Positions 48,979-59,305 of a DNA stretch of 64,000 bases are shown here, piece by piece. Position 1 is the first letter of the stretch, and each line of letters opens with the position of its first letter. The position numbers were made by a program, and so were the translations under genes. The stretch is taken from positions 10,273 to 74,272 of the forward strand of contig CAKSBC010000010.1 in the NCBI GenBank assembly GCA_934438085.1, written 5' to 3'. Source of the DNA: an uncultured Lachnospiraceae bacterium (GTDB lineage Bacteria > Bacillota > Clostridia > Lachnospirales > Lachnospiraceae). The notes beneath the pieces are model-generated. The model worked only from the letters and a program-made list of their open reading frames with translations. It ran no database searches and was not told the origin of the DNA.

Positions 48979-50136
48979 TTACTTCTTCTTCTTAAGATTC
49001 ATGCCGCCTGAGATAACCATCTTCATAACTTCAGATGTTCCCTCATAGATCTCTGTGATCTTAGCATCACGCATCATACGCTCAACCGGATACTCACGGC
49101 AGTAACCGTAACCACCCATGAGCTGTACGCACTCACGTGTAACCTGGTTAGCTACGTCAGAAGCGAAAAGCTTTGCCATAGCTGCAAGTGAAGAGTAATC
49201 CTCGTGGTTGTCCTTAGCTGTAGCTGCTCTCCATGTAAGAAGACGAGCTGCATCGATCTTTGTCTGCATCTCAGCAAGCTTGAACTGAGTGTTCTGGAAA
49301 GCTGCGATTGGCTTACCGAACTGTTCACGTACCTTAACGTACTCAATTGTCTCGTTGATAGCACCCTGTGCAAGACCAACTGACTGAGCAGCGATACCGA
49401 TACGTCCGCCGTCAAGAGCCTTCATGGCGATCTTGAATCCCTTGTTAACCTCACCAAGAACTCTGTCCTTAGAAACACGAACATCATCATAAGTTACGAT
49501 ACAGTTCTGAGCTGCTCTGATACCCATACGCTTGATGTTCTCCTGAACGTCAACGCCAGGTGTGTGCTTAAGGTCAACGATGAATGCTGTAAGTCCCTTA
49601 GATACAGGAACTGTCTTGTCTGTAACTGCGAATACGATGCAGGTATCAGCAAATGATGAGTTTGTTGTGAAGATCTTTGATCCGTTGATGATCCAATCAT
49701 CACCATCCTGAACTGCAACTGTCTGAGCACCCTGTACATCAGAACCAGCATTAGGCTCTGTAAGACCGAAGCATCCGAACTGTGATCCGTCTACGAGTGG
49801 ACGAAGATATGTCTGCTTCTGCTCCTCTGTACCTGCCATATCGATGCATGCGCAGCAGAGTGATGTATGTACAGAAATTGTGATTCCGCAAGAACCATCC
49901 TGCTTAGAAACTTCTTCCATGCAGAGTGTATAAGTAAGGTTATCTCCGCCTGCTCCGCCGTACTCCTTTGAGTAAGGGATTCCGAAGAAGCCATACTTAT
50001 TCATCTTTCCAAGAAGCTCCATGTCAAGCTGCTCTGACTCATCCATGTCGTGAGCGAGAGGCTTGATTTCGGTCTCAGCAAATTTGCGGAATAACTCCTG
50101 TGCAAGCTGCTGCTCTTTGGTAAGTTTAAAATCCAT
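48979..50136 (-). CDS. bcd: Short-chain (butyryl-type) acyl-CoA dehydrogenase
   Basis: 385 residues, complete acyl-CoA dehydrogenase fold: KLTKEQQLAQELFRKFAETEIKPLA, CFGLTEPNAGSDVQGAQT and WIINGSKIFTTN for flavin and substrate binding, QFGKPIAAFQNTQFKLAEM, and the catalytic base E365 in TEIYEGTSEVMK. With etfB and etfA directly downstream it matches the Bcd-ETF complex that reduces crotonyl-CoA to butyryl-CoA, the energy-conserving step of butyrate formation; the thl, crt and hbd genes often clustered with it are not here. ATG at 50136 has GGAGG 5 bp upstream; an in-frame ATG at 50148 overlaps that site. Confidence 0.94.
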   Translation of the reverse strand: MDFKLTKEQQLAQELFRKFAETEIKPLAHDMDESEQLDMELLGKMNKYGFFGIPYSKEYGGAGGDNLTYTLCMEEVSKQDGSCGITISVHTSLCCACIDMAGTEEQKQTYLRPLVDGSQFGCFGLTEPNAGSDVQGAQTVAVQDGDDWIINGSKIFTTNSSFADTCIVFAVTDKTVPVSKGLTAFIVDLKHTPGVDVQENIKRMGIRAAQNCIVTYDDVRVSKDRVLGEVNKGFKIAMKALDGGRIGIAAQSVGLAQGAINETIEYVKVREQFGKPIAAFQNTQFKLAEMQTKIDAARLLTWRAATAKDNHEDYSSLAAMAKLFASDVANQVTRECVQLMGGYGYCREYPVERMMRDAKITEIYEGTSEVMKMVISGGMNLKKKK

Positions 50137-50210
50137 AATTACCTCCATAAAATCTTACAATTAAATTTGAAGCTTTCCTTCAAAATTATTCGTAGTATTC
50201 TCCACTCGTA

Positions 50211-50239
50211 ATCTTATCCGTTCGACAAAAAATTGTCAA
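50211..50239 (-). promoter_or_regulatory. bcd-etfBA promoter
   Basis: Consensus TTGACA (50239-50234) and TAAGAT (50216-50211) with 17-bp spacing on the minus strand. The spacer holds an inverted repeat GACAA-TTTT-TTGTC that overlaps the -35 and could be an operator. Confidence 0.85.
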
Positions 50240-50292
50240 TATATTTTGCATACGAATTATTTATAATATTGTATTTTTAAAATACCTTTTTA

Positions 50293-50337
50293 TTTGCGCG
50301 CAAAATATACGAAATTTACTATTATTTGCTGTGCAAA
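50293..50337. promoter_or_regulatory. Paired palindromes between bcd and marR (candidate operators)
   Basis: TTTGCGCGCAAA (50293-50304) is a perfect 12-bp palindrome, and TTTGC-tgt-GCAAA (50325-50337) repeats the arms 32-33 bp away, about three helical turns. Both lie between the divergent promoters. A related TTTTGCATACGAA occurs at about 50244. The adjacent MarR protein is the obvious candidate ligand, by inference. Confidence 0.5.
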
Positions 50338-50360
50338 ATATATTAAACTAAAGTAACTGA

Positions 50361-50390
50361 TTGACAAATAATAAACGATAAATTTATAAT
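50361..50390 (+). promoter_or_regulatory. Promoter of the divergent MarR gene
   Basis: Consensus TTGACA (50361-50366) and consensus TATAAT (50385-50390), 18 bp apart, about 20 bp before the start codon, so the leader is very short. Confidence 0.85.
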
Positions 50391-50411
50391 GTGCTTCAAG
50401 GAGAAAGTATT

Positions 50412-50846
50412 ATGAAATTACAGGACTGTATTAACTTTATATTAACGCATTCTCAGAATGCAGTTTTCTCATATTTTAAAAAGGAGCTTCATCATCTTGG
50501 CGTAACCCCGATTCAGTACGCTTCTTTAAAATGTCTTTGGGAACAGGATGAACAAATGCCTTCTCAGCTTGCAGAAACCTTACATCTTGATTCATCTACA
50601 GTAACAGGTATACTCAGCAGACTTGAGGATAAGAAGCTGATCGAGAGAACCTTCAACACAGGTGACAGACGTAAGGTAATAGTTCATCTTACTGAAGAAG
50701 GCAAGGCTCTTGAGAAGCCGGTAAGTGATATTATCGAAAGACTTAACTTTGAGCTTACCGAAGGACTTTCAAAGGAAGATATGGATGTTTTCCACCACCA
50801 CTTAAAGGTAATTACTGATAACGCAGAAAGATTAAACTGCAAATAA
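50412..50846 (+). CDS. MarR-family transcriptional regulator divergent from bcd-etfBA
   Basis: 144 residues: PIQYASLKCLWEQDEQMPSQLAETLHLDSSTVTGILSRLEDKKLIERTFNTGDRRKVIVHLTEEG contains the winged helix (recognition helix around SSTVTGILSRLEDKK, wing TFNTGDRRKV with the conserved D-R pair). ATG at 50412 follows AAGGAG by 8 bp. Divergent placement and the paired palindromes suggest control of bcd-etfBA, perhaps in response to an acyl-CoA or fatty acid; the ligand is unknown. Confidence 0.92.
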   Translation: MKLQDCINFILTHSQNAVFSYFKKELHHLGVTPIQYASLKCLWEQDEQMPSQLAETLHLDSSTVTGILSRLEDKKLIERTFNTGDRRKVIVHLTEEGKALEKPVSDIIERLNFELTEGLSKEDMDVFHHHLKVITDNAERLNCK

Positions 50847-50911
50847 CCTTAAATGACGGTGACTTCTAAACATCCAACCGTCAATGTTCAGCTTTATATG
50901 AATTATTTAAG

Positions 50912-50948
50912 ACGATGTTCCGGCAGTGATCCGGCACATCGTTTTTTT
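50912..50948 (+). terminator. Terminator after the MarR gene
   Basis: ACGATGT/ACATCGT (50912-50918, 50936-50942) plus CCGG/CCGG with one mismatch between them, then a run of seven T. Another 7-bp hairpin TGACGGT/ACCGTCA (50854-50860, 50877-50883) precedes it without a T run. Confidence 0.85.
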
Positions 50949-50978
50949 GCTCTATGCATTGATATTTGTGCACAGTAA

Positions 50979-51017
50979 AGAGCGTGTGAAGATCGACTTA
51001 ACGATTTCACACGCTCT
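50979..51017 (-). terminator. Probable terminator after tuf
   Basis: A perfect 12-bp stem AGAGCGTGTGAA/TTCACACGCTCT (50979-50990, 51006-51017) with 15-nt loop, 35 bp after the tuf stop. The following U tract is short (TTTACTG on the minus strand). Confidence 0.6.
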
Positions 51018-51051
51018 GTTATTTAATAGATATTATAAGTTAAATCTTTGA

Positions 51052-52242
51052 TTAAGAAATAACCTCTGTAACTCTACCTGAACCTACTGTTCTTCCTCCC
51101 TCACGGATAGCGAAACGAAGACCCTTCTCCATAGCGATTGGGTGGATGAGCTCTACTGTCATCTCGATGTTATCACCAGGCATGCACATCTCTACTCCAT
51201 CAGGAAGATCGCACTGTCCTGTAACGTCAGTTGTTCTGAAGTAGAACTGTGGTCTGTAGTGGTTGAAGAATGGTGTATGACGACCACCCTCGTCCTTTGT
51301 AAGAACGTAAACCTGACCCTTGAAGTTTCTGTGGCAGGTTACTGTACCTGGCTTACAGATAACCTGACCTCTTTCGATCTGGTCACGGTTGATACCACGA
51401 AGAAGAGCACCGATGTTATCACCAGCCTGAGCCTCATCAAGAAGCTTACGGAACATCTCGATACCTGTAACAACAGTCTTCTGAATCTCTTCCTTGATAC
51501 CAACGATCTCAAGCGGATCGTTAAGGTGAAGTGTACCACGCTCAACACGGCCTGTAGCAACAGTACCACGACCTGTGATAGTGAATACGTCCTCGACAGG
51601 CATAAGGAATGGCTTATCTGTCTCACGCTCTGGATCAGGGATGTACTCATCAACAGCGTCCATAAGCTCAAGAACCTTCTTCTCCCACTCTGGATCTCCC
51701 TCAAGAGCCTTAAGAGCTGAACCACGGATGATAGGTGTATCATCACCTGGGAAGTCATACTCATTAAGAAGCTCTCTGATCTCCATCTCTACGAGGTCAA
51801 GAAGCTCCTCATCGTCAACCATGTCACACTTGTTCATGAATACAACGATGTAAGGAACGCCTACCTGACGAGCAAGAAGGATATGCTCTCTTGTCTGAGC
51901 CATAGGACCGTCAGTAGCAGCAACAACGAGGATAGCACCATCCATCTGAGCAGCACCGGTGATCATGTTCTTAACGTAATCAGCATGGCCTGGGCAGTCA
52001 ACGTGAGCATAGTGACGCTTCTTTGTCTCGTACTCAACGTGTGCTGTATTGATAGTGATTCCTCTTTCTCTCTCTTCAGGAGCCTTATCGATCATATCGA
52101 ATGCAACGGCCTCACCTGTACCCTCAAGCTCTGAAAGAGTTCTTGTGATAGCAGCTGTAAGAGTTGTCTTACCATGGTCAACGTGTCCAATGGTACCAAT
52201 GTTACAATGTGGTTTGGTTCTGGTAAATTTTTCCTTTGCCAT
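51052..52242 (-). CDS. tuf: Elongation factor Tu
   Basis: 396 residues, complete: G1 [19 protein letters not shown]2 with [15 protein letters not shown]3 [14 protein letters not shown]4 [11 protein letters not shown]5 [11 protein letters not shown], then domains II and III ending [15 protein letters not shown]. Delivers aminoacyl-tRNA to the ribosome. It differs from the E. coli form by a few residues near the effector loop. Own promoter in the fusA-tuf gap plus readthrough from the str operon. Confidence 0.99.
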   Translation of the reverse strand: MAKEKFTRTKPHCNIGTIGHVDHGKTTLTAAITRTLSELEGTGEAVAFDMIDKAPEERERGITINTAHVEYETKKRHYAHVDCPGHADYVKNMITGAAQMDGAILVVAATDGPMAQTREHILLARQVGVPYIVVFMNKCDMVDDEELLDLVEMEIRELLNEYDFPGDDTPIIRGSALKALEGDPEWEKKVLELMDAVDEYIPDPERETDKPFLMPVEDVFTITGRGTVATGRVERGTLHLNDPLEIVGIKEEIQKTVVTGIEMFRKLLDEAQAGDNIGALLRGINRDQIERGQVICKPGTVTCHRNFKGQVYVLTKDEGGRHTPFFNHYRPQFYFRTTDVTGQCDLPDGVEMCMPGDNIEMTVELIHPIAMEKGLRFAIREGGRTVGSGRVTEVIS

Positions 52243-52301
52243 TGTAGTTTTCCTCCAAAACGAATAATAAAAGTATTGTTATTATTAATTAAGTCTCGAC
52301 T

Positions 52302-52330
52302 ATTATAAGTTATAATCCGCCTATTTTCAA
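52302..52330 (-). promoter_or_regulatory. tuf promoter
   Basis: TTGAAA (52330-52325) and consensus TATAAT (52307-52302) on the minus strand with 17-bp spacing, starting just after the fusA stop. It should allow extra tuf transcription. Confidence 0.8.
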
Positions 52331-52336
52331 TAAGGA

Positions 52337-54451
52337 TTATTTCTTCTTATCGTTCAGGATCTTCTCCTGTACATTCTTTGGAACAGGCTCATAGTGATCA
52401 AAGAACATTGAGTAGTTTCCACGACCCTGTGTCTTTGAACGAAGGTCTGTTGAGTAGCCGAACATCTCTGCAAGAGGAACATAAGACTTAACGATCTTTC
52501 CGCCTCCGAGATCATCCATACCCTCGATACGTCCACGACGTGAGTTGATATCACCGATAACATCACCCATGTATTCCTCAGGCATAGTAACCTCAACCTT
52601 CATGATAGGCTCAAGGAGTACCGGAGCACCCTTCTGCATAGCATCCTTAAGAGCCATTGATCCTGCAATGTGGAATGCCATCTCAGATGAATCGACCTCA
52701 TGGTATGATCCGTCCCATACATTAGCCTTGATACCAAGTACAGGGAATCCGCCAAGAGGACCTGCCTTCATAGCTTCCTGAATACCTTCGTCGATAGCCG
52801 GGATGTACTCCTTAGGAATAGCTCCTCCGACTACAGTGTTCTCGAACTTGTAAACTTCATCACCGTTTGCGTCCATCGGCTCGAACTTAACCTTACAATG
52901 TCCGTACTGACCCTTACCACCTGACTGCTTGATGTACTTTGACTCTACATCAACAGGCTTTGTGATAGCTTCCTTATATGCAACCTGAGGTGCACCTACG
53001 TTAGCCTCGACATTGAACTCACGAAGAAGTCTGTCAACGATGATCTCAAGGTGAAGCTCACCCATACCTGAGATGATTGTCTGACCTGTCTCCTGATCAG
53101 TCTTAGCTCTGAATGTAGGATCTTCCTCTGCAAGCTTTGCAAGGGCCTCACCCATCTTACCCTGAGAAGCCTTTGTCTTAGGCTCGATAGCAACGTCGAT
53201 AACCGGCTCTGGGAACTCCATGGACTCAAGGAGTACTGGATGCTGCTCGTCACAGAGTGTATCACCTGTTCCGGTGAACTTAAAGCCTACTGCTGCAGCG
53301 ATATCACCTGAGTAGCACTTATCAAGCTCTGTACGCTTGTTAGCATGCATCTGAAGGATACGTCCTACACGCTCCTTCTTGCCCTTAGTTGCGTTAAGAA
53401 TATATGATCCTGAGTTAACAGTTCCTGAATATACTCTGAAGTAAGCAAGCTTACCTACGAATGGGTCCGTCATGATCTTGAATGCAAGAGCTGAGAATGG
53501 CTCTTCGTCAGATGAATGACGAACGACCTCATTACCTTCCATATCAACACCGTCGATAGGCGGGATATCGATAGGTGACGGCATAAAGTCGATTATTGCA
53601 TCAAGAAGCTTCTGAACGCCCTTGTTTCTGTATGCTGAACCGCAGCATACAGGAATTGCTGTACACTCACAGCATCCCTTTCTGAGAGCCTTCTTAAGCT
53701 GATCCTCTGTAGGAATCTCTCCGTCAAGATACATCATAGTAAGCTCATCATCAAGCTCGCAGATTTTCTCAACAAGCTCATCACGATACATCTCTGCATC
53801 GTCCTTCATGTCATCAGGGATCTCTGTGATATCAACATCATTACCCTTGTCATCATTATAGATGTATGCCTTCATCTCGAAAAGGTCGACGATTCCCTTG
53901 AAGGAATCCTCCTTGCCGATAGGAAGCTGTGTAATGATAGCATTCTTTCCAAGTCTTGTACGGATCTGTTCAACAGCACCATAGAAGTTGGCACCAAGTA
54001 TATCCATCTTGTTGATGAAAGCCATACGAGGTACGTTATATGTGTCTGCCTGTCTCCATACGTTCTCAGACTGTGGCTCAACACCGCCCTTTGCGCAGAA
54101 CACGCCTACTGCGCCGTCAAGTACTCTCAGTGAACGCTCAACCTCTACAGTGAAGTCAACGTGACCAGGAGTATCGATGATGTTGATACGATGCTCAAGA
54201 GCATTCGGATCCGGCTTGTTGTTCTTATGCTTTGTCCAATGGCATGTTGTAGCTGCTGATGTGATGGTTATACCACGCTCCTGCTCCTGAGCCATCCAGT
54301 CCATGGTAGCAGTTCCTTCGTGTGTATCACCGATCTTATAGTTTACACCTGTGTAATAAAGGATACGCTCTGTAAGTGTTGTCTTACCGGCATCGATATG
54401 TGCCATGATTCCTATATTACGGGTTCTATCTAATGGATATTCTCTTCCCAT
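52337..54451 (-). CDS. fusA: Elongation factor G
   Basis: 704 residues, full length: G1 [20 protein letters not shown], switch [22 protein letters not shown]4 AFINKMD, then domains II-V including [16 protein letters not shown] and the C-terminal [13 protein letters not shown]. Catalyses translocation of tRNA and mRNA on the ribosome. It follows rpsG by 24 bp and has AAAGGAG before the ATG. Confidence 0.98.
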   Translation of the reverse strand: MGREYPLDRTRNIGIMAHIDAGKTTLTERILYYTGVNYKIGDTHEGTATMDWMAQEQERGITITSAATTCHWTKHKNNKPDPNALEHRINIIDTPGHVDFTVEVERSLRVLDGAVGVFCAKGGVEPQSENVWRQADTYNVPRMAFINKMDILGANFYGAVEQIRTRLGKNAIITQLPIGKEDSFKGIVDLFEMKAYIYNDDKGNDVDITEIPDDMKDDAEMYRDELVEKICELDDELTMMYLDGEIPTEDQLKKALRKGCCECTAIPVCCGSAYRNKGVQKLLDAIIDFMPSPIDIPPIDGVDMEGNEVVRHSSDEEPFSALAFKIMTDPFVGKLAYFRVYSGTVNSGSYILNATKGKKERVGRILQMHANKRTELDKCYSGDIAAAVGFKFTGTGDTLCDEQHPVLLESMEFPEPVIDVAIEPKTKASQGKMGEALAKLAEEDPTFRAKTDQETGQTIISGMGELHLEIIVDRLLREFNVEANVGAPQVAYKEAITKPVDVESKYIKQSGGKGQYGHCKVKFEPMDANGDEVYKFENTVVGGAIPKEYIPAIDEGIQEAMKAGPLGGFPVLGIKANVWDGSYHEVDSSEMAFHIAGSMALKDAMQKGAPVLLEPIMKVEVTMPEEYMGDVIGDINSRRGRIEGMDDLGGGKIVKSYVPLAEMFGYSTDLRSKTQGRGNYSMFFDHYEPVPKNVQEKILNDKKK

Positions 54452-54475
54452 TGTTAACGCTCCTTTTTATGAAAA

Positions 54476-54946
54476 TCAGAAACGATAGTGAGCAAATGCC
54501 TTATTGGCCTCAGCCATTCTATGCATCTCTTCTTTTCTCTTTACGGAAGCGCCTGTATTATTGGCAGCGTCCATTATTTCATTTGCAAGTCTGTCCTTCT
54601 GGGTCTTCTCGCCTCTCTTACGTGAAAAAGTTGTGATCCAGCGAAGGCCAAGAGCCTGTCTTCTCTCCGGCTTAACCTCGATAGGTACCTGATATGTAGC
54701 ACCACCGATACGCTTAGCCTTAACTTCAAGAACAGGCATGATGTTGTTCATGGCCTCTTCAAATACCTCAAGTGCAGGCTTTCCTGTCTTAGCTTCTACC
54801 TGCTCGAATGCGCCATAAACGATCTTCTGTGCAGTTCCGCGCTTACCGTCAAGCATGATCTGGTTAATAAGCTTTGTTACAACCTTATTTCCGTAGATCG
54901 GATCTGCCAGAACGTCTCTCTTTTGAGTATGTCCTTTACGTGGCAT
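54476..54946 (-). CDS. rpsG: 30S ribosomal protein S7
   Basis: 156 residues, the normal length: [60 protein letters not shown] and [20 protein letters not shown]. Nucleates assembly of the 30S head and lines the E-site exit. A 105-bp gap separates it from rpsL; in enterics S7 represses its operon by binding that gap, but no clear homologous structure is seen here. Confidence 0.98.
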   Translation of the reverse strand: MPRKGHTQKRDVLADPIYGNKVVTKLINQIMLDGKRGTAQKIVYGAFEQVEAKTGKPALEVFEEAMNNIMPVLEVKAKRIGGATYQVPIEVKPERRQALGLRWITTFSRKRGEKTQKDRLANEIMDAANNTGASVKRKEEMHRMAEANKAFAHYRF

Positions 54947-55051
54947 TTCTTCCCTCCTTAATTATTAGTACATTAGATCATCGGTACTCTCAGAAGTGAG
55001 ACATCTATGAGTTTTACAACCATTTATCTCAATTCCGAAGTGTTTCATTAA

Positions 55052-55471
55052 TTACTTTTTGTCCTTAGGTCTCTTTGCACCGTACTTAGAACGTGCCTGC
55101 TTACGGTTTGCAACGCCTGCTGTATCGAGTGTTCCTCTTACAATGTGGTAACGTGTACCAGGAAGATCCTTAACACGGCCTCCACGGATAAGAACAACGC
55201 TGTGCTCCTGAAGGTTGTGACCCTCTCCCGGAATATAGCTTGTTACTTCGATACCGTTTGAAAGACGTACTCTGGCAATCTTACGAAGTGCTGAGTTAGG
55301 CTTCTTAGGTGTAGCTGTCTTGACAGCTGTGCACACACCGCGCTTCTGAGGAGCTGACTCATCAGTAGCTTTCTTCTTGAGGGAATTGAATCCTCTCTGA
55401 AGTGCTGGTGCTGTTGACTTCTTAACAGAAGACTTTCTTCCGTTTCTAACCAGCTGGTTAAATGTAGGCAT
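55052..55471 (-). CDS. rpsL: 30S ribosomal protein S12
   Basis: 139 residues: [47 protein letters not shown] (with the Lys whose change gives streptomycin resistance) and [20 protein letters not shown]. The wild-type residues KKPNSALRK suggest streptomycin-sensitive S12. First gene after rpoC, with its own promoter. Confidence 0.98.
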   Translation of the reverse strand: MPTFNQLVRNGRKSSVKKSTAPALQRGFNSLKKKATDESAPQKRGVCTAVKTATPKKPNSALRKIARVRLSNGIEVTSYIPGEGHNLQEHSVVLIRGGRVKDLPGTRYHIVRGTLDTAGVANRKQARSKYGAKRPKDKK

Positions 55472-55521
55472 TGAATTTACCTCCTTTCAGAATTGATGGT
55501 TGTATTTCTACACAAAATATG

Positions 55522-55541
55522 ACGCATGTCTGAACATGCGC
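55522..55541 (-). promoter_or_regulatory. Hairpin at the 5' end of the rpsL transcript
   Basis: CGCATGT/ACATGCG (55523-55529 and 55534-55540) form a 7-bp stem with 4-nt loop that would start at or next to the transcription start of the rpsL promoter. It may protect the transcript end, or end rpoBC transcripts weakly. Confidence 0.45.
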
Positions 55542-55547
55542 CATATA

Positions 55548-55576
55548 ATAATAGTATTTATGCTGTTATAAGTCAA
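55548..55576 (-). promoter_or_regulatory. rpsL-rpsG-fusA (str operon) promoter
   Basis: TTGACT (55576-55571) and TATTAT (55553-55548) on the minus strand, 17 bp apart, between rpoC and rpsL. Confidence 0.8.
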
Positions 55577-55602
55577 GTATTTTCGTTGATTTTACATGAA
55601 AA

Positions 55603-58600
55603 TCACTCGTCAATGCTGTCATCTCCGATAATGATATCATCATCTGCTTCTGTCTCATCAACGATTGCATCATTTTCGTCTGCAATATAATCTGATGAAG
55701 CTCCGATAATATCATCATTCTCAGGCTGTACTGGTTCCTCAGGCACATCTGTTGAAAGCTCTATATCGCTGTACTCTCTTATTCCGGTACCTGCCGGGAT
55801 AAGCTTTCCTATAAGAACGTTCTCCTTGATACCGTTCAGGTGATCGACCTTTCCGTTTATAGCTGCCTCTGTGAGGACCTTTGTAGTCTCCTGGAAGGAA
55901 GCTGCTGAAAGGAATGAGTCTGTAGCAAGTGATGCCTTAGTAATACCAAGCATTGTTACCTGACCCTCTGCCGGAGTCTTGCCTTCTGCGATAAGCTGCT
56001 CGTTTGTCTCATTGAAATCAAGCAGATTAACTGTGATTCCAGGAAGGAACTCTGAATCTCCAGGATTCTCGATCCTTACCTTCTTCATCATCTGACGAAC
56101 TATCATCTCGATATGCTTATCGTTGATATCAACACCCTGAAGTCTGTAAACACGCTGTGTTTCTCGAAGCATGTAGTCCTGTACGGCTCTTACACCCTTG
56201 ATGCGAAGTATGTCGTGAGGATTAACAGAACCTTCTGTGATCTCGTCACCGGCCTCTATAACATCGCCGTCTGTAACCTTAAGTCTTGATCCGTAAGGAA
56301 TAAGATAGGTTTTTGACTCTCCGTCTTCCTGATTGGTAACGGTTATCTCACGCTTCTTCTTGGTTTCCTTAAAGCTTACAAGTCCAGGTATCTCTGAAAT
56401 TATAGCAAGTCCCTTAGGGCGTCTTGCCTCGAAAAGCTCCTCTACTCTAGGAAGACCCTGTGTGATATCCTGGTTTGATGCGACACCCCCGGTATGGAAG
56501 TTACGCATGGTAAGCTGTGTACCAGGCTCACCGATAGACTGAGCTGCGATGATACCTACAGCCTCACCAACCTGAACAGGTGTTCTTGTGGCCATGTTTG
56601 CACCATAACACTTAGCACAAACTCCGACCTTTGAACGGCAGGTAAGAACTGTACGGATCTTAACAGAATCACGACCCATCTTATCAAGCGCTTTGATAAC
56701 TCTCTTTGCCTTGTCTACGGTGCAGAGGTGGTTTGCCTTGATAATTATATCCTTTGTTTCAGGATCGATAATCGTCTCAGCAATATATCTTCCGGTAATT
56801 CTTTCCTCAAGACTTTCGATAAGCTCCTGACCGTCTGCAAAGCCCTTTATCTCCATGCATGGAAGCTCGTCTCTGCCTACAGCACAGTCTTCCTCTCTGA
56901 TAATAAGATCCTGTGATACGTCTACAAGACGTCTTGTAAGGTATCCTGAGTCGGCTGTACGAAGAGCTGTATCTGAAAGTCCCTTACGTGCTCCGTGAGC
57001 TGAGATGAAGTACTCAAGGATATCCAGTCCCTCTCGGAAGTTTGACTTAATAGGAAGCTCGATAGTATTACCTGTAGTATCTGCCATGAGGCCTCGCATA
57101 CCTGCAAGCTGCTTGATCTGCTTACTTGATCCTCGAGCTCCTGAGTCAGCCATCATCTTAAGATTGTTATACTTGTCGAGTCCGCCGATCAGCTTATCTG
57201 TAAGAAGATCATCGGCATTCTTCCATGTCTCGATAACAAGCTTATAACGCTCTTCTTCTGTAAGAAGTCCGTGAGCTCTGTCGCGAGCTATCTTATCAAC
57301 GGTCTTCTGTGCTTCATCAATTATCTCCTGCTTATCTGCAGGAACGACCATATCCTCGATAGATACTGTCATAGCAGCTCTTGTAGAGTATTTATATCCG
57401 ATAGCCTTAATGTTATCCAGTGCAATCGCTGTTTCTGTAGCGCCGTGAACGTTCATGATACGCTCAAGGATCTCCTTAAGCTCTCCCTTCTTAACAAGGA
57501 AGTTGACCTCAGGTGCAAGCTCATTTGCAGGATCTGTTCTGTCTACATATCCGAGATCCTGAGGAATTATCTCATTAAATATGAGGCGTCCTACTGTTGT
57601 CTCTACGATGCCTGTATGCTCGATGCCGTCCGGCATTGTTCTTCTGACTCTCGTCTTAACCATAGAGTGCAGAGTAACCTCGCCGTTCTCATATGCAAGA
57701 ATTGCTTCGTTAACACTCTTAAATACAGAGCCTTCTCCCTTTGTACCCGGTCTTTCCTGTGTAAGGTAGTAGATACCAAGTACCATATCCTGTGAAGGAA
57801 CCGCAACAACACCACCGTCCGAAGGCTTAAGCAGGTTGTTTGGTGAAAGAAGCATGAAGCGGCACTCTGCCTGAGCCTCAAGTGATATAGGAAGATGGAC
57901 AGCCATCTGGTCTCCGTCGAAGTCGGCGTTGAACGCTGTACATACGAGCGGATGTAGCTTTATAGCCTTACCCTCTACAAGGATAGGCTCAAATGCCTGA
58001 ATACCGAGTCTGTGCAGAGTAGGTGCACGGTTCAGCATTACAGGATGCTCCTTGATAACGTCCTCTAAAACGTCCCAAACCTCAGGCTCAAGACGTTCTA
58101 CCATCTTCTTTGCTGCCTTGATATTATGTGCAGGACCATTCTCAACAAGCTCCTTCATAACGAAAGGCTTGAAGAGCTCTATAGCCATCTCTTTAGGGAG
58201 ACCGCACTGATAGATCTTAAGCTCAGGTCCTACGACGATAACAGAACGTCCTGAATAGTCAACTCGCTTTCCGAGAAGGTTCTGACGGAAACGTCCCTGT
58301 TTACCCTTAAGCATATCCGAAAGTGACTTAAGCGCTCTGTTTCCGGGACCTGTAACAGGTCTTCCGCGGCGTCCGTTATCTATAAGTGCATCAACAGCCT
58401 CCTGAAGCATTCTCTTCTCGTTTCTGATGATGATCTCAGGTGCGCCGAGCTCAAGAAGTCTTGCAAGTCTGTTGTTTCTGTTGATTATCCTTCTGTACAG
58501 ATCATTCAGGTCGGAAGTAGCAAATCTTCCTCCGTCAAGCTGTACCATAGGTCTGATATCCGGCGGTATTACCGGAATAACAGTAAGGATCATCCACTCA

Positions 58601-59289
58601 GGTCTGTTGCCTGAAGTTCTGAATGCCTCTGTAACCTCAAGTCTCTTTACGATACGAGCACGCTTCTGTCCTGAGCTGTCCTTAAGCTCAGCCTTAAGCT
58701 CCTCTGATTCTTTCTCGAGGTCAATGTTCTTAAGAAGCTCTAATACAGCCTCAGCTCCCATTCCTACTCGGAATGTACCATAGCCGTTCTTTTCTATCTC
58801 ATCACGATACTCTTTCTCAGAAAGTACCTGCTTGTATGAAAGAGATGTCTCTCCCGGATCAAGTACGATATATGATGCAAAGTAAAGAACCTTCTCAAGT
58901 ACCTTTGGGGAAATATCAAGGATAAGACCCATCCTTGACGGAATTCCCTTGAAATACCATATATGCGATACAGGTGCGGCAAGCTTGATATGTCCGAGTC
59001 TTTCACGTCTTACTGTAGACTTTGTAACCTCAACACCGCATCTGTCGCAGACAACGCCCTTGAATCTTATCTTCTTGAACTTTCCGCAGTGGCATTCCCA
59101 GTCCTTGGTAGGTCCGAAGATCCTCTCGCAGTAAAGTCCGTCTTTCTCAGGCTTTAATGTTCGGTAGTTGATAGTTTCTGGCTTTGTAACCTCGCCGTGT
59201 GACCATTTAAGTATCTTTTCAGGAGATGCAAGGCCTATTCTTATCGCATCAAAAGTCATAGGTTCGTATGTATCCTGTGTCTGTGCCAT
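55603..59289 (-). CDS. rpoC: RNA polymerase beta' subunit
   Basis: 1228 residues. N-terminal zinc ribbon ([20 protein letters not shown]), the clamp, the catalytic [14 protein letters not shown] near residue 455 whose three Asp bind Mg2+, the bridge helix/trigger loop area ([20 protein letters not shown]) and the second zinc site ([13 protein letters not shown]). The C-terminus is an acidic tail of about 55 residues ([20 protein letters not shown] and onward). No large lineage insertion, as in other Clostridia. 16 bp after rpoB. Confidence 0.99.
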   Translation of the reverse strand: MAQTQDTYEPMTFDAIRIGLASPEKILKWSHGEVTKPETINYRTLKPEKDGLYCERIFGPTKDWECHCGKFKKIRFKGVVCDRCGVEVTKSTVRRERLGHIKLAAPVSHIWYFKGIPSRMGLILDISPKVLEKVLYFASYIVLDPGETSLSYKQVLSEKEYRDEIEKNGYGTFRVGMGAEAVLELLKNIDLEKESEELKAELKDSSGQKRARIVKRLEVTEAFRTSGNRPEWMILTVIPVIPPDIRPMVQLDGGRFATSDLNDLYRRIINRNNRLARLLELGAPEIIIRNEKRMLQEAVDALIDNGRRGRPVTGPGNRALKSLSDMLKGKQGRFRQNLLGKRVDYSGRSVIVVGPELKIYQCGLPKEMAIELFKPFVMKELVENGPAHNIKAAKKMVERLEPEVWDVLEDVIKEHPVMLNRAPTLHRLGIQAFEPILVEGKAIKLHPLVCTAFNADFDGDQMAVHLPISLEAQAECRFMLLSPNNLLKPSDGGVVAVPSQDMVLGIYYLTQERPGTKGEGSVFKSVNEAILAYENGEVTLHSMVKTRVRRTMPDGIEHTGIVETTVGRLIFNEIIPQDLGYVDRTDPANELAPEVNFLVKKGELKEILERIMNVHGATETAIALDNIKAIGYKYSTRAAMTVSIEDMVVPADKQEIIDEAQKTVDKIARDRAHGLLTEEERYKLVIETWKNADDLLTDKLIGGLDKYNNLKMMADSGARGSSKQIKQLAGMRGLMADTTGNTIELPIKSNFREGLDILEYFISAHGARKGLSDTALRTADSGYLTRRLVDVSQDLIIREEDCAVGRDELPCMEIKGFADGQELIESLEERITGRYIAETIIDPETKDIIIKANHLCTVDKAKRVIKALDKMGRDSVKIRTVLTCRSKVGVCAKCYGANMATRTPVQVGEAVGIIAAQSIGEPGTQLTMRNFHTGGVASNQDITQGLPRVEELFEARRPKGLAIISEIPGLVSFKETKKKREITVTNQEDGESKTYLIPYGSRLKVTDGDVIEAGDEITEGSVNPHDILRIKGVRAVQDYMLRETQRVYRLQGVDINDKHIEMIVRQMMKKVRIENPGDSEFLPGITVNLLDFNETNEQLIAEGKTPAEGQVTMLGITKASLATDSFLSAASFQETTKVLTEAAINGKVDHLNGIKENVLIGKLIPAGTGIREYSDIELSTDVPEEPVQPENDDIIGASSDYIADENDAIVDETEADDDIIIGDDSIDE

Positions 59290-59305
59290 GTCTTCTCCTT
59301 ATTAA

